Source of the DNA: Lysobacterales bacterium | Lineage (GTDB): Bacteria > Pseudomonadota > Gammaproteobacteria > Xanthomonadales > Xanthomonadaceae | Direction: 5' to 3' | DNA length: 12,706 nt | NCBI GenBank assembly: GCA_020442545.1 | Contig: JAGRJX010000207.1 | Span: 1 to 12,706 of the forward strand | Shown: one piece after another, positions 1 to 6,074 of the stretch | Layout: each line of letters opens with the position of its first letter | Position numbering within the stretch: the first letter of the stretch is position 1 | Notes under the pieces: model-generated | What the model was told of the DNA's origin: nothing | The model's input: only the letters and a program-made list of their open reading frames with translations | The model's database searches: none | Made by a program: the position numbers and the translations under genes

Positions 1-690
1 GAAGGCCAGCGGCAGATCCGCAGTTTTGTGCTGCGCCAGGGTCGCTTCACGCCGGCGCAGCAACGTGCCTTTGACGAACGCTGGCCGCGCTTTGGACTCG
101 ACTACGCTGGCGATATCCGTGATTTCGATGCCGTGTTCGGCCGAAAGGCCAGGCGTGTGGTGGAAATCGGCTTTGGCAATGGCGAGGCGCTGCGCTTCGC
201 GGCGAAGCAGGATCCCTCGCGCGACTACATCGGCATCGAGGTGCACGCGCCCGGCGTCGGCCGCCTGCTGAACGCGCTGGCCGAAGACGACAGCGAGCAT
301 GTCCGCCTGTACCGCCACGACGCCGTGGAAGTGCTGGAAAACGAGATCGCCGACGGCAGCCTCGACGAGATCCGCATCTACTTCCCCGATCCCTGGCACA
401 AGAAGCGCCACCACAAGCGACGTCTGGTGCAGCCGGCGTTCGCAAGTCTGTTGGTGCGCAAGCTGGCGGCAGACGGTCGCCTGCATCTCGCCACCGACTG
501 GGAAGGCTATGCCGAGCACCTGTGGGAAGTGCTCGACGCCACCCGGGGGCTGAAGAACCGGGCCGGCCAACGCGGCCACGTTCCGCGACCGGAATGGCGG
601 CCGCAGACGCACTTCGAGACCCGCGGCCAGAAACTGGGCCACGGCGTCTGGGATCTGCTCTACGACCGCATCGACATCTCCGACACCTGA
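1..690 (+). CDS. trmB: tRNA (guanine-N7-)-methyltransferase TrmB, 5' end outside window
   Basis: TrmB transfers a methyl group from S-adenosylmethionine to N7 of guanine 46 in the variable loop of many tRNAs. The reading frame is open from base 1. The codons before the GTG at 28 encode a stretch ending IRSFVLRQGRF, which is the conserved TrmB N-terminus, so that GTG is internal and the true start lies upstream of the window. Visible motifs are the SAM-binding loop VVEIGFGNGEALRFA, the IGIEVHAPGVG strand, the family signature YFPDPWHKKRHHKRR (the Asp-Pro-Trp region at the catalytic pocket), and the C-terminal GQKLGHGVWDLLYDR. All match E. coli TrmB closely in order and spacing, and the C-terminus is complete (TGA at 688-690). 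Only about ten to twenty N-terminal residues appear to be missing. A 68-base gap separates it from the permease gene. Confidence 0.96.
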   Translation, partial: EGQRQIRSFVLRQGRFTPAQQRAFDERWPRFGLDYAGDIRDFDAVFGRKARRVVEIGFGNGEALRFAAKQDPSRDYIGIEVHAPGVGRLLNALAEDDSEHVRLYRHDAVEVLENEIADGSLDEIRIYFPDPWHKKRHHKRRLVQPAFASLLVRKLAADGRLHLATDWEGYAEHLWEVLDATRGLKNRAGQRGHVPRPEWRPQTHFETRGQKLGHGVWDLLYDRIDISDT

Positions 691-698
691 TTTCACGA

Positions 699-725
699 TT
701 GCAACCGGGCGCCATCGGGTAGGAT
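699..725 (+). promoter_or_regulatory. possible sigma-70 promoter before the SLC13 gene
   Basis: TTGCAA (699-704) and TAGGAT (720-725) each match four of six positions of the -35 and -10 consensus, but the spacer is only 15 bases, shorter than optimal. The -10 falls in a hairpin made by CGCCATC (710-716) and GATGGCG (723-729). The placement, about 35 bases ahead of the ATG, would suit a promoter for the permease. This is an inference from weak boxes; the permease could instead be read from the trmB promoter. Confidence 0.25.
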
Positions 726-758
726 GGCGGCAACCCGATTCGAGACGCCCCACGATCC

Positions 759-2594
759 ATGGATCAAGGCATGACCCTAACCACCGAGATGATGCTGGTC
801 CTCGGCCTGGTCGGGTTCACCATGGTCATGTTCGTGTGGGAGAAGCTGCGCGTCGACGTGACCGCGCTCCTGGTGCTGGTGACGCTGGGCCTGACCAGCC
901 TGGTACCGGTGGATCGCCTGTTCAACGGTTTTGCCGGTAACGCGGTGATGAGCGTGATGGCAACCATGATCCTTGGCGCCGGCCTTGACCGCACCGGCGT
1001 ACTCAACCGCCTCGCCGCCTGGCTGCTGCGCGTGTCATCCGGCATGGAGAGCCGGCTGGTGCTGTTCACCGCCACCGTCGCCGGCCTGCTGTCATCAGTG
1101 ATGCAGAACCCGTCGGTGACCGCGCTGTTCCTGCCGGTGGTATCGCGACTGTCCACGCGCACCGGCATCGCGCTGGGCCGCATGCTGCTGCCCATCGCCT
1201 GTTGCGTGGTGCTGGGCGGCACGCTTTCCATGGTCGGTTCCTCGCCGCTGATCATGCTCAACGACCTGCTGGCATCGGCCAACCAGAACCTGCCTTCGGG
1301 CGCGGCCACACTGAAGCCTTTCAACATGTTCTCGGTGGCACCCATCGGCATGTCGCTGCTGGCGACCGGCCTGCTGTACTTCGGCATCGTCGGGCGTCGC
1401 TGGCTTGGCGGCGGCGAGGACAAGAGCGTGGCGCCGGCACGGACCGAGAGCTATTTCGCGCGCACCTACGGCATTGACGGCGAGGTTTTCGAGCTCACCG
1501 TCACCGCCGAAAGCCCGCTGGTCGGCATGGCAATTTCCGAAGCGGAAACCCAGAAAGGCGCGCCGCTGATCCTGGCGCTGAAGAGCGGCAACGAGTCGCG
1601 ACTGGCACCACCCGGTGACCAGATGATCTGGGTCGGCAGCGTGCTGGGCGTGATGGGCAAGCGCGAAGACGTATCCGACTACGCGCAGAGCAACCTGATG
1701 CGCATGCAGTCACGGTTGCGCAACTTCGGCGACCTCTTCAATCCCAGCCGCGCGGGCATTTCGGAAGCCGTGATCCCGCCGAACTCGCGCTACATCGGCA
1801 AGAGTGTGCGCGATCTGCAGCTGCGCAAGAAGTACGGCATCAGTCCGGTGGCGGTGAATCGCGGCGACGAGGTGTTCCGCGAAGACATTCGCAGCATCGA
1901 ACTCAAACCCGGCGACATGCTGGTGTTCCATTCGATCTGGCGCGATCTGCACATGGCCGGCGACAAGCGCGATTTCGTTGTGGTCACCGACTACCCGAAA
2001 GAGGAACAGCGACCGCACAAGCTTTGGCATGCCCTGCTGGTGTTCGGGATTGCTCTCGCGCTGGCGCTGACCGGCGAGGTGAAGGTGCCGGTGGCGCTGA
2101 TGGCCGGCGTGGTCGGCATGCTGCTGACCGGCGTATTGAACATGGACGAGGCCTACGCCGCGATCAACTGGAAGACGGTGTTCATCATGGCCTGCCTTAT
2201 CCCGCTGGGATGGGCCATGGATACGTCCGGCGCGGCGGCCTGGGTGGCGCAGCAGATTCTGGAGCGCCTCGGCGACCAGCCGGCCTGGGCCTGGCAGGCG
2301 GCGCTGGCGCTGCTGGCCACCGGCTTCACCCTGGTCATCACCAACGTCGGTGCCACCGTGCTGATGGTGCCGATGGCGATCAACGTGGCGCTCGCCGTTG
2401 GCGGCAACCCGACCGAATTCGCGCTGATCGTCGCGCTGTCCGCCTCCAACAACTTCGTCAGCGTGTCCAACCCGGTGCTGTCCATGGTCAGCGGCCCGGC
2501 CGGTTATCGCGGCCTCGACCTGCTGAAGATCGGCACCCCGATCACGCTGCTCTACATCAGCGTGGTGCTGGTGGTCGTCAATCTGATGTTCTGA
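759..2594 (+). CDS. SLC13-family permease with two TrkA-C (RCK_C) domains
   Basis: This is a 611-residue inner-membrane transporter of the SLC13/DASS type (ion transporter superfamily), whose members move dicarboxylates, sulfate or other anions, often coupled to sodium. The N-terminal hydrophobic half (about 1-225) holds the motif SVMQNPSVTALFLPVV. The C-terminal half (about 415-611) holds the partner motif VITNVGATVLMVP, followed by NNFVSVSNPVLSMVSGP. These are the paired substrate- and ion-binding hairpin regions. Between them are two soluble repeats (about 236-312 and 333-412) with the TrkA-C pattern: an early strand, 'SPLVG' or 'SRYIGKSVRDL', then a 'PGDQMIWVGS' or 'PGDMLVFHS' end. These are probably cytoplasmic regulatory domains. 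The substrate cannot be told from sequence. The start is the ATG at 759; an ATG at 771 is an alternative, and neither has a strong Shine-Dalgarno sequence. It ends 26 bases from the convergent Rieske gene, with no terminator hairpin in that gap. Confidence 0.9.
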   Translation: MDQGMTLTTEMMLVLGLVGFTMVMFVWEKLRVDVTALLVLVTLGLTSLVPVDRLFNGFAGNAVMSVMATMILGAGLDRTGVLNRLAAWLLRVSSGMESRLVLFTATVAGLLSSVMQNPSVTALFLPVVSRLSTRTGIALGRMLLPIACCVVLGGTLSMVGSSPLIMLNDLLASANQNLPSGAATLKPFNMFSVAPIGMSLLATGLLYFGIVGRRWLGGGEDKSVAPARTESYFARTYGIDGEVFELTVTAESPLVGMAISEAETQKGAPLILALKSGNESRLAPPGDQMIWVGSVLGVMGKREDVSDYAQSNLMRMQSRLRNFGDLFNPSRAGISEAVIPPNSRYIGKSVRDLQLRKKYGISPVAVNRGDEVFREDIRSIELKPGDMLVFHSIWRDLHMAGDKRDFVVVTDYPKEEQRPHKLWHALLVFGIALALALTGEVKVPVALMAGVVGMLLTGVLNMDEAYAAINWKTVFIMACLIPLGWAMDTSGAAAWVAQQILERLGDQPAWAWQAALALLATGFTLVITNVGATVLMVPMAINVALAVGGNPTEFALIVALSASNNFVSVSNPVLSMVSGPAGYRGLDLLKIGTPITLLYISVVLVVVNLMF

Positions 2595-2620
2595 GACGGG
2601 GTTCGGGACAACAAACTCGA

Positions 2621-2989
2621 TCAGGACGGTTGCAGGAACACAGCACCGCTGCGGATATCGACCGGCACTTCCCGCAGCGACTCGCCGCGACAGGGGCCGG
2701 CGACGCAGAGGCCATCGGGCACGGAAAAGGTCGCGCCATGTGCGGCACAGACCAGTTTGGCGGACGAGAACAGGAACTCGCCGGGCGCCCAGTCGAGCTG
2801 ACGACCGGCATGCGGACAGACGTTCAGGAACGCGCGAACCTCGTCGCCACGACGCAGCAGGAGCAGCGATGCTTCCTCACCATCAAACAGCGCCGACACG
2901 GCCAGCGCCTTGCCATCCGGCACTTCCTCGACGGCGCAAAGCGGCGTGGATGCGTCCTGAACGGCGACGGAAGGCAGGTCGTCTGTCAC
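2621..2989 (-). CDS. Small Rieske [2Fe-2S] ferredoxin-like protein
   Basis: The gene encodes a 122-residue stand-alone Rieske protein, probably a cytoplasmic electron carrier. The cluster ligands are C58 and H60 (motif CPHAG) and C81 and H84 (motif CAAH), giving C-x-H-x20-C-x2-H. They are followed by DGLCVAGPCRGESL, the proline/glycine loop typical of this subfamily. No membrane segment or signal peptide is visible, and no oxygenase or reductase partner lies nearby, so its redox partner is unknown. The frame stays open far upstream (to 3634), but that stretch overlaps the + strand genes and does not look like Rieske protein. I chose the GTG at 2989-2987 because GGAG sits eight bases ahead of it and the Rieske-like sequence starts just after it. 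The gene is divergent from the 100-residue membrane protein gene across 94 bases and convergent with the permease gene. Confidence 0.88.
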   Translation of the reverse strand: MTDDLPSVAVQDASTPLCAVEEVPDGKALAVSALFDGEEASLLLLRRGDEVRAFLNVCPHAGRQLDWAPGEFLFSSAKLVCAAHGATFSVPDGLCVAGPCRGESLREVPVDIRSGAVFLQPS

Positions 2990-2997
2990 TTGTGATG

Positions 2998-3001
2998 CTC
3001 C
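2998..3001 (-). promoter_or_regulatory. Shine-Dalgarno site fixing the GTG start of the Rieske gene
   Basis: Read on the - strand, GGAG is followed by the eight bases CATCACAA and then GTG. The spacing is right for a ribosome binding site. It supports a short 122-residue protein rather than the long open frame that runs on across the two + strand genes. Confidence 0.6.
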
Positions 3002-3083
3002 ACGGGCGTCCCGATACTGGAAGAAGGCTGCATTCTGCCATGCAGACCCGGCCAACCCGACCCCAGCCACCGGTATCGACCCG

Positions 3084-3386
3084 ATGTTCATCCAGTTCGC
3101 CCGCTTCTCGCCGCCCCGCAACCCCGTGCTCCGCGTGCTGCTGGGGGCACTGGGACTGGTGCTGCTGGCGATCTTCTCGGTGGTCGGCCTGTTCATTGCC
3201 GCCGCCGTCGCGCTGCTTTTCTTCGCGCGGGTGCTGTGGCGGCAGTGGCGATTTCCGAGCGGTTTCCCGCAGACCGAAGAGACTTCGCAGGCCAAACGCA
3301 CGGGAGAATCATCGCGCGTCAGTGACGGTGACGTGATCGACGGTGAGTTCACGGTCATCGACCAGCACCGTCGCAGCAACCACTGA
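3084..3386 (+). CDS. Small membrane protein of unknown function (100 residues)
   Basis: I do not recognise a named family. The first 15 or so residues are basic and polar. They are followed by an unbroken hydrophobic stretch of about 33 residues (roughly 17-50), long enough for either one long or two short membrane helices in a hairpin. It is capped by an aromatic and basic segment (FARVLWRQWRF). The last 45 residues are polar and end with SDGDVIDGEFTVID, a short pattern that looks like a conserved C-terminal tail. The start is the ATG at 3084, with only a weak GGTA ahead of it. The stop is 11 bases before the next gene, so the two are probably co-transcribed. The hydrophobic pattern and tight spacing make a real gene likely; any function would be a guess. 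Confidence 0.7.
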   Translation: MFIQFARFSPPRNPVLRVLLGALGLVLLAIFSVVGLFIAAAVALLFFARVLWRQWRFPSGFPQTEETSQAKRTGESSRVSDGDVIDGEFTVIDQHRRSNH

Positions 3387-3397
3387 CACGACGCCAA

Positions 3398-4093
3398 ATG
3401 TCGCGCTTCCTGTTTCCGCCGGCCGTGCCGCCGAGCCTGCCGGTGATCGGCAGCCCGCAGCGCTTTCCCGTGCATCGGATCTACTGCGTCGGCCGCAATT
3501 TTTCCGAGCACGCGCGCGAGATGGGTGCCGAAGCGCCACGCGAGGCGCCGGTGTTCTTCTGCAAGCCGGCCGATGCGCTGCTGGTTGGCGGCGGCGACAT
3601 GACCTACCCGATGGCGACTGACGACCTGCACCACGAGGTCGAACTGGTCGCCGCGCTGGGTACCGGGAGCAACGCCCCGGTGGACCGTGATACAGCCGCC
3701 GGCATGGTGTTCGGCTACGCCATCGGCCTCGACCTGACCCGCCGTGATCGCCAGGCCGAAGCCAAGGCGGCGCGACTGCCCTGGGACGTGGCCAAGGGCT
3801 TCGACCGCTCCGCGCCGATCTCAGCACTGACACCGGCCGAACGCTGGCAACCCGGCAACCAGGCCATCTGGTTCGACGTCAACGGCGAGCGCCGCCAGTC
3901 CGGCCATCTCGACGACATGATCCACGACGTGCCCGCCGCCATCGCCGCATTGTCGGCGCTGTTCGAGCTGCGCGCCGGCGATCTGCTGTTCATGGGCACG
4001 CCGGCCGGCGTCGGGCCGCTGCGTCCGGGCGACTACTGGCAGGCCGGTATCGACGGCCTGCCCATGCTGCAAGGTGCCATCCTGGGCCGCTGA
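3398..4093 (+). CDS. Fumarylacetoacetate hydrolase family protein (FAHD1/YcgM-like)
   Basis: This is a 231-residue cytoplasmic metal-dependent enzyme of the FAH fold. Family members cleave or decarboxylate beta-diketo acids such as acylpyruvates and oxaloacetate. It has the compact single-domain FAHD1 layout: IYCVGRNFSEHAREMG (28-43, with H38 in the lid helix), FFCKPADALL (53-62), then the Mg2+ or Mn2+ ligands E80 and E82 in HHEVELVAALG and D112 in GYAIGLDLTRRD. WDVAKGFD (129-136) supplies the conserved lysine K133, and FMGTPAGVGPL closes the active site near the C-terminus. Length and motif order match the family, so it looks intact. The exact substrate (acylpyruvate or oxaloacetate) cannot be read from sequence. 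It lies 11 bases after the small membrane protein gene, probably in one unit. Confidence 0.92.
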   Translation: MSRFLFPPAVPPSLPVIGSPQRFPVHRIYCVGRNFSEHAREMGAEAPREAPVFFCKPADALLVGGGDMTYPMATDDLHHEVELVAALGTGSNAPVDRDTAAGMVFGYAIGLDLTRRDRQAEAKAARLPWDVAKGFDRSAPISALTPAERWQPGNQAIWFDVNGERRQSGHLDDMIHDVPAAIAALSALFELRAGDLLFMGTPAGVGPLRPGDYWQAGIDGLPMLQGAILGR

Positions 4094-4131
4094 ACACGGT
4101 CGATTTTCCGCATCTGGTGTACATTCGGGGT

Positions 4132-4148
4132 CGGCACGGGGAGTGCCG
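4132..4148 (+). other. Hairpin in the mscL leader
   Basis: CGGCAC (4132-4137) and GTGCCG (4143-4148) pair perfectly around the five-base loop GGGGA, 23 bases before the mscL ATG and 9 bases before its GGGAGG ribosome binding site. No T-run follows, so it is not a terminator. A weak -10-like TACATT at 4120-4125 without a convincing -35 would start RNA close to the base of this stem. In that case the hairpin would sit at the very 5' end of the mscL mRNA. The stem is seen directly; its role is inference. Confidence 0.35.
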
Positions 4149-4171
4149 CTAACGAACGGGAGGCAGCATCG

Positions 4172-4594
4172 ATGGGAATGATGCGTGAGTTCAAGGAATT
4201 CGCCATGCGCGGCAACGTGGTCGACATGGCGGTCGGTATCGTGATCGGCGCCGCGTTCGGCAAGATCGTCTCGTCTTTCGTTGGCGACGTGGTCATGCCG
4301 GTGATCGGCCTGGTCGTCGGCGGCGTCGACTTCAGCAGCCTGTCGCTGCAGCTCAAGGAAGCGGTGATAGCCGCCGATGGCAGCGAAACCGCGCCGGCCG
4401 TGCTGCTCAACTACGGCAACTTCATCCAGACCGTCTTCGATTTCGTCATCGTCGCTTTCGCCATCTTCATGGTGATTCGCGCCATGAACCGCCTGAAGCG
4501 CAAGGAAGAAGCCGCGCCGGAAGCGCCGCCGGAGCCCAGCGACGAGGTCAAGCTGCTCACCGAGATCCGCGACAACCTGAAAGCGAAGAACTGA
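4172..4594 (+). CDS. mscL: Large-conductance mechanosensitive channel MscL
   Basis: MscL is a homopentameric inner-membrane channel that opens at near-lytic membrane tension and releases solutes after osmotic downshock. The 140-residue product has the amphipathic N-terminal helix and the family signature EFKEFAMRGNVVDMAVG. It then has TM1 (about 16-47) with the pore-lining IGAAFGKIVSS segment and DVVMPVIG at its end. A periplasmic loop (about 52-80) precedes TM2 (about 84-104, FVIVAFAIFMVIRAMN). The tail contains an Ala/Pro/Glu-rich linker and a helix (VKLLTEIRDNLKAKN) that forms the cytoplasmic bundle. The ATG at 4172 is preceded by GGGAGG with eight bases of spacing; a second in-frame ATG at 4181 is less well placed. 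An intrinsic terminator lies 20 bases after the stop. Confidence 0.97.
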   Translation: MGMMREFKEFAMRGNVVDMAVGIVIGAAFGKIVSSFVGDVVMPVIGLVVGGVDFSSLSLQLKEAVIAADGSETAPAVLLNYGNFIQTVFDFVIVAFAIFMVIRAMNRLKRKEEAAPEAPPEPSDEVKLLTEIRDNLKAKN

Positions 4595-4614
4595 ACATCG
4601 AATCAAGCGAACGC

Positions 4615-4647
4615 CGCCGCCGGCATCGTCGGCGGCGCCCTTCTTTT
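4615..4647 (+). terminator. Rho-independent terminator after mscL
   Basis: CGCCGCCG (4615-4622) pairs with CGGCGGCG (4630-4637) in an eight-base all-GC stem around a seven-base loop. It is followed by CCCTTCTTTT, the U-rich tract. It starts 20 bases after the mscL stop and ends only 13 bases before the ATG of the downstream peptidase gene, whose GGAG ribosome binding site comes just after it. Confidence 0.75.
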
Positions 4648-4660
4648 CCGGAGTAGCACC

Positions 4661-6070
4661 ATGCGCCTGAACGCTGCCTTTGCCCTTCTCGCCCTTGCCG
4701 GCACCAGTCCGCTGATCGCCGGTGATGCCACGCCGAGCACCGCGTCCGTCGCCACCGCAACGCAGTTGCGCGATCAGGCGCTGGTCAGCAATCGCGCCTA
4801 CGAGCTCACTGCGTCGCTGACCACCGACGTTGGCCAGCGCATGGCCGGCAGCGAAGCCGACCGCCGCGCCGTGCAATGGGCCAAGGCGAAGTTCGAGGCG
4901 CTGGGTTATGACCGCGTGATCCTGCAGCCGGTGAGCTATCCGCGCTGGGTGCGCCGTCACGAGTCCGTCGCCATCACCGCACCCTACAACATGCCAATGC
5001 AGCTGACGGCGCTGGGCCGCAGCCACGGCACCGATGGCGATCTCAACGCCGAAGTGGTCCGCTTCGAGGACATCGAGGCGCTGAAGGCCGCAGCCGACGG
5101 CTCCCTGGCCGGCAAGATCGCCTTCATCGACAAGCGCATGCCGCGCAGCCAGAGCGGCCATGGCTACGGCGAAACCGTTGCCGGCCGCAGTACCGGCGCC
5201 GCCGTGGCCGCCAGCAAGGGTGCCGCCGCGCTGCTGATTCGCTCCATCGGCACCGACAACAACCGCCTCGCACATACCGGCGGCATGTGGCAGCGCCCGG
5301 AAACCCCGACGGTGCCTGCTGCAGCGCTGTCCATTCCGGATGCTGACCAGTTGGCACGCCTGCTGGCCAAGGGTCCGGTGTCGGTGCGCCTGAACCTCGA
5401 TGTCGGTTTCGACGGCGAGTTCGAATCGGCCAACGTCATTGGCGAAATCACCGGCCGCGAGAAGCCGGATGAATACGTCGTCATCGGCGGTCATCTGGAT
5501 TCCTGGGACCTCGGCACCGGTGCCATCGACGACGCCTCCGGCATCGGCATCACCATGGCCGCCGGCGCGCTGATGGCCGCGCTGCCGGAACGGCCGCGGC
5601 GCAGCATCCGCGTGGTGGCGTTCGCGAACGAGGAACAGGGCGTTTACGGCGGTCGCGCCTTTGCCGAGGCGAACGATGCGGGCAAGGCCATCATCGGTGC
5701 CGAAAGCGACCTCGGTGCCGACCGCATCTATGCCCTGCGCAGCAGCATGGGTGATCAGCCCGACGCCACAATCAAGGCCATGGCCGACCTGATGGCGCCA
5801 CTGGGCATTCCCTACGACGACAGCGAAGGCCACGCGGGCGCCGACATCAGCGGGCTGGTAAACCGCGGTATGCCCTTCGTGGCGCTGGAACAGGACGCCA
5901 CCCGCTACTTCGACTACCACCACACGGCGAATGACACGTTGGACAAGGTCGACGCCGAGGCGCTCGACCAGCAGGTGGCCGCCTACGCCATCTTCGCCTG
6001 GCTGGCGGCAGATGGCGACAGCGATTTCGGTCGTTCCAGGGCGGCTGCGGCCACCGGCAAACAGCCCTGA
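4661..6070 (+). CDS. Secreted M28-family zinc peptidase (carboxypeptidase Q-like)
   Basis: This is a 469-residue exported di-zinc exopeptidase of family M28. The N-terminus (MRLNAAFALLALAGTSPLIA) is a signal peptide with likely cleavage after residue 20, placing the enzyme in the periplasm or outside the cell. Residues about 40-130 and 230-270 belong to the peptidase scaffold, and a protease-associated (PA) insert lies at about 130-240. The zinc and catalytic residues appear in the M28 order: H278 and D280 in GGHLDSWD, D290 in GAIDDASG, E324-E325 in FANEEQG, D350 in GAESD, and H420 or H421 in DYHHTANDT. The arrangement is like carboxypeptidase Q (PGCP), which removes residues from small peptides, but the specificity is not readable. 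The ATG at 4661 has GGAG seven bases ahead. The mscL terminator ends just before it, so its promoter is unclear. It converges with the next gene, four bases between stops. Confidence 0.93.
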   Translation: MRLNAAFALLALAGTSPLIAGDATPSTASVATATQLRDQALVSNRAYELTASLTTDVGQRMAGSEADRRAVQWAKAKFEALGYDRVILQPVSYPRWVRRHESVAITAPYNMPMQLTALGRSHGTDGDLNAEVVRFEDIEALKAAADGSLAGKIAFIDKRMPRSQSGHGYGETVAGRSTGAAVAASKGAAALLIRSIGTDNNRLAHTGGMWQRPETPTVPAAALSIPDADQLARLLAKGPVSVRLNLDVGFDGEFESANVIGEITGREKPDEYVVIGGHLDSWDLGTGAIDDASGIGITMAAGALMAALPERPRRSIRVVAFANEEQGVYGGRAFAEANDAGKAIIGAESDLGADRIYALRSSMGDQPDATIKAMADLMAPLGIPYDDSEGHAGADISGLVNRGMPFVALEQDATRYFDYHHTANDTLDKVDAEALDQQVAAYAIFAWLAADGDSDFGRSRAAAATGKQP

Positions 6071-6074
6071 CGGG

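Noticed and set aside
2024..2995. A 323-codon + strand frame overlapping the permease end and opposite the Rieske gene
   Set aside because: It is an Arg/Gly/Ala-rich translation with no motif, in a shifted frame of the SLC13 gene.
2990..3634. Upstream extension of the Rieske open frame to 337 codons
   Set aside because: The extra 215 residues overlap the 100-residue membrane protein and FAH genes on the other strand and show no domain. The GTG at 2989 has a ribosome binding site and starts just before the Rieske-like sequence.
3821..5923. A 700-codon open frame on the - strand opposite the FAH, mscL and M28 genes
   Set aside because: It lies opposite three well-supported genes, its translation is low-complexity (rich in Gly, Ala, His, Arg and Asp) with no recognisable domain, and it crosses gene boundaries and a terminator. 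Long antisense frames are expected in GC-rich DNA.
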